Shown: in pieces, positions 24,070-32,417 of the stretch
Numbering within the stretch: position 1 is the stretch's first letter
Layout of the letters: each line of letters begins with the position of its first letter
Made by a program: the position numbers and the translations under genes
From: Streptomyces sulfonofaciens
GTDB taxonomy: Bacteria; Actinomycetota; Actinomycetes; Streptomycetales; Streptomycetaceae
Direction: 5' to 3'
NCBI RefSeq assembly: GCF_014656295.1
Contig: NZ_BNCD01000019.1
Span: forward strand, 1-64,000
Length of the DNA: 64,000 nt
The notes under the pieces: generated by a model
Database searches by the model: none
What the model was told of the DNA's origin: nothing
Seen by the model: the letters and a program-made list of their open reading frames with translations, nothing else

Positions 24070-24084
24070 TTACTCGCCAGTTAA
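24070..24084. promoter_or_regulatory. Candidate operator before the acyl-CoA dehydrogenase gene
   Basis: TTACTCGCCAGTTAA has ACT-CGCC-AGT symmetry with AT-rich flanks and sits inside a wider repeat (CGCTCGT ... ACGAGCG). The size fits a TetR-type operator, and a TetR gene follows downstream at 26520, but the link is inferred. Confidence 0.3.
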
Positions 24085-24450
24085 GCTCATACGAGCGGGG
24101 ACACCCTCCCCGCGGGCGCTTCAGGTGGTTCGGTGACGCGGCCGCCCCGAGCGCCGGTCGGTTCGGTACGTCCGGAGCCGGCCGCCGCCGCACGGCGGTG
24201 GCGGTGCACGGACCCCGGCGGTACGGCTGGTCGTACCGCCGGTGCACGGCAGGTCCCGGGACAGGGCCCGCCGCTCTTCTCCCGCCGGTGCGCCGGGTGT
24301 GCGCGGTGCCGCGTGTGCGGACGGGCACCGCGCCGCCCGCGCAGGCGGCACCGTCGTGGCCGGCGTAGGCCCGCCACTCGGTCCCGCCCCTGGCCGCGTA
24401 CCCGTGCGTGCGCGCGCACCGGCCGTCGCCGACTCCCCCTGGAGCCCCCG

Positions 24451-26310
24451 ATGGTCCCTCCCCTGTCCCACCCCTCCCCGGCCGGCACACCCCGGTCGGC
24501 ACGTACCGCCCCCTCGCCCCACAACCCGCCCGACGGCGGGTTGCGCCGCGTCGCCGTCGTCGGACTCGGCACGATGGGCACCGGAATCACCGAGCTGCTG
24601 GTGTGCGCGGGACGCGAGGTGATCGGCGTCGACATCAGTGGGGCGGCCGCGGCACGGGCCGCCGCCGCGCTGGACGCCGCCACGGAACGCGCCGTGCGCC
24701 GCGGCCGGTTGACCGCGCAGGACCGGCGCGCGGCGCTGACCCGCTTCCGCACCTCCACCGACCTCGCCGCCGCGGCCGACGCCGACCTCGTGATCGAGGT
24801 GACCCCGGAGTCCTATCCGACCAAGCAGCGGGTCATCCGGGCGCTCGACGAGGTCGTGCGGCCCGGCGCGATCATCGCCACCGGCACCGACGCCCTGTCG
24901 GTGACCCGGCTCGCCGCCGACTCGGGGCGCCCGGAACGCGTCCTTGGCCTGCACTTCTTCCATCCGGCGCCCGCGATGCGGCTCGTCGAGGTGGTCTCCT
25001 CGGTGCTCACCGCGCCGGCCGCGGTCACCGCCGTCACCTCTCTGGCCCTCGACCTGGGCAAGGAGCCGGTGGCCGTCGGGGACCGGCCCGGGTTCGTCGC
25101 CGACGGGCTGCTGTTCGGCTATCTCAACCAGGCCGCCGCCATGTACGAGGCGAAGTACGCCTCGCGCGAGGACATCGACACGGCCATGCGGCTCGGTTGC
25201 GGGCTGCCGATGGGGCCGCTCGCGCTGCTCGACCTCGTCGGCGTCGACACCGCGTACACCGTCCTCGATGCCCTGTACGCGGCCTCCCGGGACCGGCTGC
25301 ACGCGCCCGCGCCGCTTCTGCGGCAGCTCGCACAGGCGGGTCTGACCGGACGCAAGGCGGGCCGCGGCTTCTACACCTACCGGGCGGCCGGCAGCGCCGA
25401 GACCGTGCCCGACGCGCTCACCCCGCGCGCCGGGCAGCCGACCGCCGCGGGGCGCCCGGTGCGTTCGGTGGGGGTGGCGGGCACCGGGACCATGGCGTGC
25501 GGCATCGCCGAGGTGTTCGCCGGGAGCGGCGTTCCCGTGGTGCTCGCGGGACGGGACCGGGCCAGGGCGGAGGCGGCCCGGGCCGCCGTCGGAAGATCGC
25601 TCTCCCGCTCCGCCGAGCGGGGCAGGATCTCCGCGGCGGCCGCGGCCGGGGCGCTCGGCCTCATCACCCCGGTGGGCGGCTGCGCGGCCTTCGCCGACGT
25701 CGACCTCGCGGTGGAGGCGGTCGTCGAGGACCTGGCGGTCAAGCGGGAGCTGTTCACCGTGCTGGACGAGGTCTGCCGACCCGGCGCCCTGCTCGCCACC
25801 ACCACGTCCGCACTGCCCGTCATCGCCTGCGCCCGTGCGACCGGCCGCCCGCAGGACGTCGTCGGCCTGCACTTCTTCAATCCGGCGCCGGCCATGAAGC
25901 TGGTGGAGGTGGTGCGTACGGTGCTCACCTGCGACGAGGCGCACGCCACCGCGCACGCGGTCTGCGCCCGGCTCGGCAGGTATCCGGTGGACTGCGGCGA
26001 CCGCGCCGGATTCATCGTCAACGCCCTGCTGTTCCCGTACCTCAACAACGCGGTGAAGATGGTCCAGGACCACTACGCCTCGCCGGACGACATCGACGCG
26101 GCCATGCGCCTGGGCGCCGGCTACCCGATGGGGCCCTTCGAACTGCTGGACGTCGTCGGGCTCGATGTGTCGCTGGCCATCGAGCGGGTCCTGCACGGCG
26201 CGTTCCGCGAGCCGGGCCTCGCGCCCGCGCCCCTCCTCGAACACCTGGTGGCCGCGGGCTGCCTCGGCCGCAAGACGGGCCGTGGATTCCGCGAACACGT
26301 CCGGCGCTGA
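24451..26310 (+). CDS. Double-domain 3-hydroxyacyl-CoA dehydrogenase
   Basis: The 619-residue protein is an internal duplication of 3-hydroxybutyryl-CoA dehydrogenase. Each half has an NAD-binding domain (RVAVVGLGTMGTGITELL near residue 32; SVGVAGTGTMACGIAEVF near residue 345), a GLHFFHPAP/GLHFFNPAPAMKLVEVV segment with the catalytic His, and a C-terminal helical domain (GDRPGFVADGLLFGYLNQA; GDRAGFIVNALLFPYLNNA). It would interconvert acetoacetyl-CoA and 3-hydroxybutyryl-CoA, the entry to the ethylmalonyl-CoA pathway encoded downstream. The ATG at 24451 follows GGAG by about 7 nt; the upstream open frame is low-complexity. The duplicated form is common in streptomycetes. Confidence 0.9.
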   Translation: MVPPLSHPSPAGTPRSARTAPSPHNPPDGGLRRVAVVGLGTMGTGITELLVCAGREVIGVDISGAAAARAAAALDAATERAVRRGRLTAQDRRAALTRFRTSTDLAAAADADLVIEVTPESYPTKQRVIRALDEVVRPGAIIATGTDALSVTRLAADSGRPERVLGLHFFHPAPAMRLVEVVSSVLTAPAAVTAVTSLALDLGKEPVAVGDRPGFVADGLLFGYLNQAAAMYEAKYASREDIDTAMRLGCGLPMGPLALLDLVGVDTAYTVLDALYAASRDRLHAPAPLLRQLAQAGLTGRKAGRGFYTYRAAGSAETVPDALTPRAGQPTAAGRPVRSVGVAGTGTMACGIAEVFAGSGVPVVLAGRDRARAEAARAAVGRSLSRSAERGRISAAAAAGALGLITPVGGCAAFADVDLAVEAVVEDLAVKRELFTVLDEVCRPGALLATTTSALPVIACARATGRPQDVVGLHFFNPAPAMKLVEVVRTVLTCDEAHATAHAVCARLGRYPVDCGDRAGFIVNALLFPYLNNAVKMVQDHYASPDDIDAAMRLGAGYPMGPFELLDVVGLDVSLAIERVLHGAFREPGLAPAPLLEHLVAAGCLGRKTGRGFREHVRR

Positions 26311-26435
26311 ACCACCGAACCACCGAACCACCGGGTGCAGCACCGTGACCGCGGCCCGCCGCCCGGCCCCTGCCGCCCGGTGCGGGGGCCAGTGCCGCCG
26401 GCGGGGCAGCACCGCCCGGTCCGGTCCCGCCCGGC

Positions 26436-26478
26436 CCGGCCCCGCCCGGCCCCCGCCACCGGTCGGGGGCGGGGCCGG
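26436..26478 (+). terminator. Possible hairpin between dehydrogenase and TetR genes
   Basis: Twelve-bp GC arms (26436-26447 and 26467-26478) with a 19-nt loop lie between the two genes, in keeping with the TetR gene having its own leaderless promoter. Confidence 0.4.
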
Positions 26479-26507
26479 TGACTGCGCGGCCGGACAGGCG
26501 CATGCAG

Positions 26508-26513
26508 TACGTT
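26508..26513 (+). promoter_or_regulatory. -10 element of a leaderless TetR gene transcript
   Basis: TACGTT lies 6 nt before the ATG at 26520 and supports this start over the in-frame ATG at 26502. Confidence 0.55.
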
Positions 26514-26519
26514 CGGGGC

Positions 26520-27329
26520 ATGTCCCAGCCCGCCAAGTCCTCCCGGCCGCAACCCCCGTCCGACCTCCCCGAACGCACCGCGGGCTCCCGCGCCGCCGCC
26601 CAACGGCTGAAAATGCGCCGCGAGCTCGCGGCCGCGGCCATGGAGCTGTTCGCCACCAAGGGTTACGAGGCGACGACGGTCGACGAGATCGCGGCAGCGG
26701 CCGGTGTCGCCCGCCGCACCTTCTTCCGGCACTTCCGCTCCAAGGACGAGGCGATCTTCCCGGACCACGACGACACACTGGTGCGCGCCGAGGCGGTGCT
26801 GAACGCCGCGCCCGCCCACGAGCACCCGCTCGACACGGTCTGCCGCGGGATCAAGGAAGTGATGAAGATGTACGCGGCGCGCCCGGAGATCTCCGTCGCC
26901 CGCTACCGCCTCACCCGCGAGGTCCCCACCCTGCGGGAGGCCGAGATCGCCTCCGTGGCACGCTACGAACGGCTCTTCACCCGCTATCTGCTGGGTCACT
27001 TCGACGAGCACGCCCACCACGACGCCACCAACGACGACCCGCTCCTCGCCGAGGTGGCCGCGTCCGCGGTGGTCACCGCCCACAACCACGTCCTGCGCCG
27101 CTGGCTGCGGGCCGACGGCAAGGGCGATGTCGAGGCCCAGCTCGACCACGCGTTCGCGATCGTCCGCAGGACCTTCGGCACCGGCATCGGCGCGGGCCGC
27201 ACCCAGGGCACCGTGCCGCCCGCCACCGCGACCGCCTCCGGCGACGTCCTGGTGACGGTGGCCCGCACGGACGCACCGCTCGACGAGATCATGCGCACCA
27301 TCGAGGGGGCGCTGCGGCAGCGGCCCTAG
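26520..27329 (+). CDS. TetR-family regulator of the ethylmalonyl-CoA locus
   Basis: A 269-residue regulator with an N-terminal TetR helix-turn-helix: AAAMELFATKGYEATTVDEIAAAAGVARRTFFRHFRSKDEAIF (in parts, residues about 40-80). The C-terminal ligand domain is longer than usual and ends in an extension, DVLVTVARTDAPLDEIMRTIEGAL. The position between the 3-hydroxyacyl-CoA dehydrogenase gene and the ccr cluster suggests control of this carbon pathway by an acyl-CoA, which is inference from context. The start at 26520 (MSQPAKSS) is supported by a -10 element 6 nt upstream. The last codons lie before a convergent acyl-CoA dehydrogenase-like gene. Confidence 0.85.
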   Translation: MSQPAKSSRPQPPSDLPERTAGSRAAAQRLKMRRELAAAAMELFATKGYEATTVDEIAAAAGVARRTFFRHFRSKDEAIFPDHDDTLVRAEAVLNAAPAHEHPLDTVCRGIKEVMKMYAARPEISVARYRLTREVPTLREAEIASVARYERLFTRYLLGHFDEHAHHDATNDDPLLAEVAASAVVTAHNHVLRRWLRADGKGDVEAQLDHAFAIVRRTFGTGIGAGRTQGTVPPATATASGDVLVTVARTDAPLDEIMRTIEGALRQRP

Positions 27330-27416
27330 GAGCCTGCTCGGGGTGAGGCCCGCCTGAGACGATGGCGCGGGCCATCACACGAAACGGGGGTCGGGCAGGC
27401 TCGTGCTCACACCGTC

Positions 27417-27459
27417 GGTCGTGGTCGTGGTCGTGGTCGTGCTCGTGCTCGTGCTCGTC
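27417..27459. repeat. Hexanucleotide tandem repeat
   Basis: About four GGTCGT units are followed by three GCTCGT units. In one frame this encodes alternating Val/Leu (from the GTG at 27403), giving an artificial membrane-like segment; the frame then runs antisense through the neighbouring gene, so a coding role is doubtful. Confidence 0.7.
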
Positions 27460-27558
27460 ATCGGCGGCTGCGTCTGCGTCTGCCGGGCGGCCCGGGGCGT
27501 TGCCCCGCGCTGGGCCCGTGGAGCGGGCTCCACCGGAACGCCGGAGGGCATCGGCTGC

Positions 27559-28620
27559 TCAGGAGGGCGGAGCGAGGGCGGCGAGCTGAGCCGCGCGCAC
27601 GTCGGCCGTCTGGCCCTGGACCTGGAGGAACAGGCCCTCGCGGGCGAGCCGCTGGGCCCGGTTGTCCAGTCCCATGGCCCGGCCGCCGCCGGCCACCACC
27701 GCCGCCGTCGTGGCGGCGGACAGGACGGCGTACGCGTCCGTCTTCACCGCCAGGCGCTCCTCGACGCGCTCGTGCGTTGCGGGATCGTCGGTGAGGGCGT
27801 ACGCGGCGCTGCGCACCCGCTCCAGCCGGGCGCCCAGCGCCCGGGCGGTCCGTGCCGCCTGCGGGTCCCCGGACTCCGCCAGTACGCCGAGCGCCGCGCG
27901 GGCGACGCCGAAGACGGCGGGAGAGGTGTTCGCGGTCCTCGCCCGGTCCGCGGCGGCCCACTCCTCGTACGGGACCCGCAGGGCCACGGCGTCCTCGGGC
28001 AGCCACAGGCCGTCCAGGTCAAGGGCGACCGTGCGGGAGGCGGCGAGCGCGGCGAGCCGGAGCGGCGCGGAGGGCCGCAGGCCGGGCTGCGCGCGGGCCT
28101 CGGCGAAGCCGAACAGCACCTCGCCGGCCTCGGTCAGGGCGCCCAGCATGAAGACGTCGTTCAGGCCCCACCCGGTGTACCAGGGCACCCGGCCGTCGAA
28201 CCGCCACCCGCCCCGCTCCTGCGTGGCCCGCACCACGACGCGCGGGAAGGCCCGCAGGTAGGAGTAGGCGACTCCGGCCAGCAGCGTGCCGCCCGCCAGC
28301 GGGCGCAGCAGCCGCTCCCGCACCGGGCGGTCGGCGGCGGCGAGGGTCGTCACCGGGGTGTGGTGCTGGGTCTGCACGAACCACGTCGAGCAGCAGGCCC
28401 CGGCGAGGATCTCGGCCGTCTCGCGCGCCACCGCGGCGGGTGCCGCCGCACCGCCGTACGCCTCGGGCGCGTGCAGACCGAGCAGCCCGGAGCGCCGGAC
28501 GGCGTCGAGGTGGCTCGCGGGCACGCCCTCCTGGTCGATCCGTTCGGCGTCCGGCACCAGCACATCGGCCGCGAGCCTGCGGGCCCGTTCGACCAGCGGG
28601 TGCGGACCGGCCCCGCTCAT
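27559..28620 (-). CDS. Acyl-CoA dehydrogenase-fold protein
   Basis: The 353-residue protein has the acyl-CoA dehydrogenase fold: an N-terminal helical domain (DAVRRSGLLGLHAPEAYGGA), a middle strand domain (GGWRFDGRVPWYTGWGLNDVFMLGALTEAG) and a C-terminal helical domain ending LAREGLFLQVQGQTADVRAAQLAAL. It is about 30-40 residues shorter than classical dehydrogenases, and the usual catalytic Glu loop (YEGTxEIQ) is absent; the ending resembles flavin-dependent monooxygenases and other divergent members. The substrate is unknown. GGAGGG lies about 9 nt before the ATG at 28620. It is convergent with the TetR gene and stands alone on its strand. Confidence 0.75.
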   Translation of the reverse strand: MSGAGPHPLVERARRLAADVLVPDAERIDQEGVPASHLDAVRRSGLLGLHAPEAYGGAAAPAAVARETAEILAGACCSTWFVQTQHHTPVTTLAAADRPVRERLLRPLAGGTLLAGVAYSYLRAFPRVVVRATQERGGWRFDGRVPWYTGWGLNDVFMLGALTEAGEVLFGFAEARAQPGLRPSAPLRLAALAASRTVALDLDGLWLPEDAVALRVPYEEWAAADRARTANTSPAVFGVARAALGVLAESGDPQAARTARALGARLERVRSAAYALTDDPATHERVEERLAVKTDAYAVLSAATTAAVVAGGGRAMGLDNRAQRLAREGLFLQVQGQTADVRAAQLAALAPPS

Positions 28621-28800
28621 GCGGGGCCCTCCGCCGCACGGGCCGGACGGCGGCCCCCCTGCGCCTTGGGTGCGCGGCGGGACGGTGCGTGGGCGACACG
28701 GGTGGACATCCGTCCATCATGCCCGCCGGCCGTCCTCGGGACACGGGCGGCCACGGGTGCCACGGGCGGCCCCTGGCTCCAGGGCCGCACCCGAGAACAC

Positions 28801-28840
28801 GGGCGAGCGCGGGCCGGTGCGGGCGAGCGCGGGCCGGTGC
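28801..28840. repeat. 20-bp perfect direct repeat, two copies
   Basis: GGGCGAGCGCGGGCCGGTGC occurs at 28801-28820 and 28821-28840 without differences. Confidence 0.85.
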
Positions 28841-28858
28841 GCGGCAGGTACGGGGGGG

Positions 28859-28951
28859 GCTCCCCCGAACCGTGGGGCACGTCCACGCTCCCCCCGAACC
28901 GTGGGGCAGGGTCCGTGCTCCCCCCGAACCGCGACCGTGGGGCACGTCCGC
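28859..28951. repeat. About 30-bp direct repeat, three copies
   Basis: Copies at 28859-28886, 28887-28916 and 28917-28951 share GCTCCCCCCGAACCG...GTGGGGCA followed by GTCC; the third carries a 5-bp insertion. Each contains CCCC and GGGG tracts that can pair. Confidence 0.8.
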
Positions 28952-29131
28952 GCTCCCACGCCGTGCGGGGATGAGCGGGTCCCCGGCCGGTCAGGTCCGG
29001 GGCGATCCCGGTGAGCCAGGTGGGCCCGGTGGTGTCGGACCGCACGCACCGGGCCGCTCGGGAGGAGGCCGCCGCCGGCCACGCCGCCGCGGTCGGCCGA
29101 CCGGCCGGTCACACCGGCCCCGGCGGCCGAG

Positions 29132-29175
29132 GGACCTTGCCCTACGGCCCGAAGGACCTTGCCCTACGGGCCGGG
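29132..29175. repeat. 22-bp direct repeat, two copies
   Basis: GGACCTTGCCCTACGG followed by a 6-bp G/C-rich stretch is repeated at 29132-29153 and 29154-29175. Confidence 0.75.
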
Positions 29176-29303
29176 GGCCCGGGCCCGGCCGGCCCGCGGC
29201 CGGGGGCCCGCAGGCGCTGACGGGGCGAGTGCGGGCGGTTCCGCCGCTCGGACCAGCCGGCCGCTCGGACCGGCCGGCCGTCACCGGTGGCCGGGGCACG
29301 CTC

Positions 29304-30314
29304 CTAGGCAGCCTCGCCCTCCTCGGTCCGGGCCGGCCGCGGCGTCTGGTGCAGGCAGCGGCGGCGGTGCTCTCGGGGGCTGGTCCCGTAGGTGTTCCGG
29401 TAGGAGCGGGTGAAGTCGGCGTGGCTCTTGAACCCCCAGCGGGCGGCGATGGCGTGGATGGGGGTGCGGGCGAGCGCCGGGTCGCCTAGGTCGTGGTGGG
29501 CGCGCTCCAGCCGCCGACGGCGGATCATGGCCGCCACCGTGGTGCCCTCGGCCCTGAAGAGGCGGTGCAGGTAGCTCACGGAGATGTGGTGCGCGGCGGC
29601 GATCGCGGGCGGAGCGAGCTCCGGGTCGTGCAGACGGCTCTCGACGAAGGTCCGGATGCGCAGGGTCAGGGTCCGGCCGCGAGTCTCCGGCGCGAGGCGG
29701 TCCTCCGCGTCGAGGTGGTGGGCGAGGGTCGCGCAGAACAGGTCGATGACGACCCGCTCCAGCCGCGGCCCGTCCGAGGGCAGATAGGGGCCGCCGGAGG
29801 CAAGCTGGGTGAGCAGCCCGGCGAGCAGCGCGCCGACGCCCTCGTGGGCGGGCAGCCGGCCGGTCAGCAGCCGCTCGACCCTGGCGGGCGGCAGCGGCAC
29901 CCGGTTCCTGGGGACTTCGAGCCCGACACCGGTCATCTCGGTGGTGACGCAGTCGAAGGGGCGCGAGCTGTCGACGATGTACATCTCCTGCGCGTGATGC
30001 CGGCCCTGGCGGCCGTCCTGCGTGATGCCCACCGTGCCCTGCAACGGCAGCGTGAGGTGGTAGAGCTCCGGATCGGACTCCCGGATCAGCCGGGGTGTCC
30101 TGACGAACCGCACCGGCTGGATGGCGGCCGGCCACACCCGGACCCCGCCCATCTCCAGCACCCGCAGCTCGGCGCGGAAGGCGCCGGGCCGCTCGCTGTG
30201 CAAGTCCTGCGGAAACATGGTCTTCACCATGCACTCGCGAAAGCCCTCGAAGCGGTGCTCCGCGGGTAAGTCGGCTGTTCTGAAGACGGATTCCCTCAGC
30301 ACGGTACTCGACAC
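29304..30314 (-). CDS. AraC-family transcriptional regulator
   Basis: A 336-residue regulator with an N-terminal AraC-binding-like domain (FRAELRVLEMGGVRVWPA, YHLTLPLQGTVGITQDGR, MYIVDSSRPFDC) and a C-terminal double helix-turn-helix (IAAAHHISVSYLHRLFRAEGTTVAAMIRRRRLERAHHDL, then IAARWGFKSHADFTRSYRNTYGTSPREHR, quoted in parts). The start is the GTG at 30314, with a GGGGGGAGA ribosome site immediately upstream; a second GTG five codons downstream is possible. The gene is divergent from ccr across 730 bp that includes a good promoter with paired dyads, so it is a candidate regulator of the ethylmalonyl-CoA operon, by position only. Confidence 0.85.
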   Translation of the reverse strand: MSSTVLRESVFRTADLPAEHRFEGFRECMVKTMFPQDLHSERPGAFRAELRVLEMGGVRVWPAAIQPVRFVRTPRLIRESDPELYHLTLPLQGTVGITQDGRQGRHHAQEMYIVDSSRPFDCVTTEMTGVGLEVPRNRVPLPPARVERLLTGRLPAHEGVGALLAGLLTQLASGGPYLPSDGPRLERVVIDLFCATLAHHLDAEDRLAPETRGRTLTLRIRTFVESRLHDPELAPPAIAAAHHISVSYLHRLFRAEGTTVAAMIRRRRLERAHHDLGDPALARTPIHAIAARWGFKSHADFTRSYRNTYGTSPREHRRRCLHQTPRPARTEEGEAA

Positions 30315-31044
30315 TCTCCCCCCGGGTGCCTGCGGCTCGCTCGTCGCGGCTCGTCGGCCCGCACCGGCGCCGGCCGATGGGGAAAGTGCAGCAGAGTGCG
30401 ATAAACGGCCGATGAATGCCCGTCAGAGACGACCGCCGTCCGGGCCGGGCGGCCGATCACCGGACGGCGCGGCGGGCGCGCGCCGAGACCGGGGCCCGCC
30501 GCGCCTCGCCGAGCACTGCGCGTGAGCCGGTGGGCGTCATGGCCGTACGGGACGCGGCAGATACGGGTGAAGGCAGTAGACACGGCAGACGCAGAAGACA
30601 CCGCAGGCACCGCAGACACGGTAGGGGCATGGGAGGCGCAACACGATCGATCATCGCTCATCTGTCGGCCTCCCTATGCCAGATGAGACCAATTGACGGC
30701 ACGCAGTGCCTTGCCTTCTGGCACGCAGTGCCATACATTGAAAGTGTCCGGGCGGCCGGCGACCGGGGGTTCCCGGGGCCGGTTGTCCCAGCGGGCCCCG
30801 GCCCGCGCGCCCGGACGCCTGCGTCACAGGCATCCCAAGAGCACCACCCGGGCCGCCCGCACACGGCCACCGCCGCCTTCACCGAACCGACGGCAACCGC
30901 ACACCGCACCGGGGCACACCACGACACCCCGCCACGAGGGCACCACCCGCGCCCCAGCACCCGACGTCCCCAGCGTCCCCGCGACGCTTCCCGGCTTCCG
31001 GCCGCGCGCCGGCGCCGGGAGAACCCCTCGCCGGAGGCACCACC
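30315..31044. other. Long regulatory region between araC-type gene and ccr
   Basis: No gene is supported in 730 bp. About 30560-30630 has a degenerate GCAGACAC-type repeat (period about 10 bp). From 30650 to 30760 the sequence is AT-richer and contains the ccr-side promoter and two identical dyads. The remaining 290 bp would be the ccr leader, rich in CACCACGACACC-like C/A tracts with little self-pairing. Confidence 0.55.
30698..30739 (+). promoter_or_regulatory. ccr promoter with two identical dyad operators
   Basis: TTGCCT (30711-30716) and TACATT (30734-30739) are separated by 17 bp, a good vegetative-type promoter. GGCAC-GCA-GTGCC occurs twice, at 30698-30710 directly before the -35 and at 30720-30732 filling the spacer; the centres are 22 bp, two helical turns, apart. 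This geometry suits two dimers of a repressor binding cooperatively on one face. The regulator is unknown. Confidence 0.6.
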
Positions 31045-32409
31045 GTGAAGGAAATCCTGGACGCGATCCACGCGCAGTCGGCACAGCCGCCGACACCCAC
31101 CGCCACCGTCACGGCCGCGGACTTCGCGGCCCTGCCCCTGCCCGACAGCTACCGCGCGGTGACCGTGCACAAGGACGAGACCGACATGTTCGACGGCCTC
31201 GCCACCCGCGAGAAGGACCCCCGCAAGTCGCTGCACCTCGACGAGGTTCCCGTGCCCGAGCTGGGGCCCGGCGAGGCCCTGGTGGCCGTCATGGCCTCAT
31301 CCGTGAACTACAACTCCGTGTGGACCTCGCTCTTCGAGCCGCTGCCGACCTTCGCCTTCCTCGAACGCTACGGCCGCCTCGGTGATCTGGCGGCACGCCA
31401 CGACCTGCCGTACCACGTCATCGGCTCCGACCTCGCGGGCGTGGTGCTGCGCACCGGCGCCGGTGTGACCGCCTGGCGTCCGGGCGACGAGGTGGTGGCG
31501 CACTGCCTGTCCGTGGAGCTGGAGTCCTCCGACGGCCACAACGACACCATGCTCGACCCCGAGCAGCGCATCTGGGGCTTCGAGACCAACTTCGGCGGCC
31601 TCGCCGAGCTGGCCCTCGTCAAGTCCAACCAACTGATGCCCAAGCCGCGCCATCTGACCTGGGAGGAGGCCGCCTCCCCCGGGCTGGTCAACTCCACCGC
31701 CTACCGCCAGCTCGTGTCGCGCAACGGCGCGGGGATGAAGCAGGGCGACAACGTCCTCGTCTGGGGCGCCGGCGGCGGGCTCGGCTCGTACGCCACACAG
31801 TTCGCGCTGGCCGGCGGCGCCACCCCGATCTGCGTGGTGAGCAGCCCGCGGAAGGCGGAGATCTGCCGGGCCATGGGCGCGGAGGCCGTCATCGACCGCA
31901 GCGCGGAGGGCTATGCCTTCTGGGCGGACGAGGACCACCAGGACCCGCGCGAGTGGAAGCGGTTCGGGAAGAGGATCAGGGATCTGACGGGCGGCGAGGA
32001 CGTCGACATCGTCTTCGAGCACCCGGGCCGTGAGACCTTCGGCGCCTCGGTGTACGTGACCCGCAAGGGCGGGGCCATCGTCACCTGCGCCTCCACGTCC
32101 GGCTACCGGCACGAGTACGACAACCGCTACCTGTGGATGTCGCTCAAGCGGATCATCGGTTCGCACTTCGCCAACTACCGGGAGGCGTGGGAGGCCAACC
32201 GGCTCGTCGCCAAGGGCCGGATCCATCCGACGCTGTCGCGCGTGTACCCGCTGGCGGAGACCGGCCAGGCGGCGTACGACGTGCACTGCAACCTCCACCA
32301 CGGCAAGGTCGGCGTACTCGCGCTCGCGCCCCGGGAGGGGCTCGGCGTGCGCGACCCCGAGCTGCGGGCCCGCCACCTCGACGCCATCAACCGCTTCCGC
32401 ACCCCGTGA
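31045..32409 (+). CDS. ccr: Crotonyl-CoA carboxylase/reductase
   Basis: A 454-residue medium-chain dehydrogenase/reductase that reductively carboxylates crotonyl-CoA to ethylmalonyl-CoA with NADPH. The NADPH site is VLVWGAGGGLGSYATQFAL (about 238-256). The residues known to hold CO2 in the Kitasatospora enzyme (Asn81, Phe170, Glu171, His365) are all present here with an offset of nine as Asn90, Phe179, Glu180 (WGFETNFGG) and His374 (IGSHFANY), so carboxylation rather than simple reduction is expected. The GTG at 31045 follows CGGAGG by about 8 nt. It heads an operon with meaA, the lyase and the hydratase genes. Confidence 0.96.
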   Translation: MKEILDAIHAQSAQPPTPTATVTAADFAALPLPDSYRAVTVHKDETDMFDGLATREKDPRKSLHLDEVPVPELGPGEALVAVMASSVNYNSVWTSLFEPLPTFAFLERYGRLGDLAARHDLPYHVIGSDLAGVVLRTGAGVTAWRPGDEVVAHCLSVELESSDGHNDTMLDPEQRIWGFETNFGGLAELALVKSNQLMPKPRHLTWEEAASPGLVNSTAYRQLVSRNGAGMKQGDNVLVWGAGGGLGSYATQFALAGGATPICVVSSPRKAEICRAMGAEAVIDRSAEGYAFWADEDHQDPREWKRFGKRIRDLTGGEDVDIVFEHPGRETFGASVYVTRKGGAIVTCASTSGYRHEYDNRYLWMSLKRIIGSHFANYREAWEANRLVAKGRIHPTLSRVYPLAETGQAAYDVHCNLHHGKVGVLALAPREGLGVRDPELRARHLDAINRFRTP

Positions 32410-32417
32410 GGAGAGCC

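Larger units (their letters stand above)
23995..24450. other. Divergent regulatory region before 3-hydroxyacyl-CoA dehydrogenase
   Basis: No gene is supported. The first 100 bp are less GC-rich than the rest and hold the HEAT gene -10 element and a dyad-containing sequence at 24070-24084. The remaining 360 bp is high-GC sequence that may be a long leader or contain a second promoter. Confidence 0.4.
28621..29303. other. 683-bp repeat-rich intergenic region
   Basis: No gene is supported; all frames are low-complexity Arg/Pro/Gly. Three sets of direct repeats are present (28801-28840, 28859-28951, 29132-29175). The region lies between the acyl-CoA dehydrogenase-like gene start and the AraC gene stop. 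Confidence 0.55.

Noticed and set aside
27403-28974. Long plus-strand frame starting with a Val/Leu membrane-like segment
   Set aside because: The start is produced by a hexanucleotide repeat and the rest runs antisense through the acyl-CoA dehydrogenase-like gene with Arg/Gly/Pro-rich composition.
31045-32409. Annotation of the ccr product as a plain alcohol dehydrogenase or quinone reductase
   Set aside because: All four CO2-binding residues of carboxylating crotonyl-CoA reductases are present at consistent positions.
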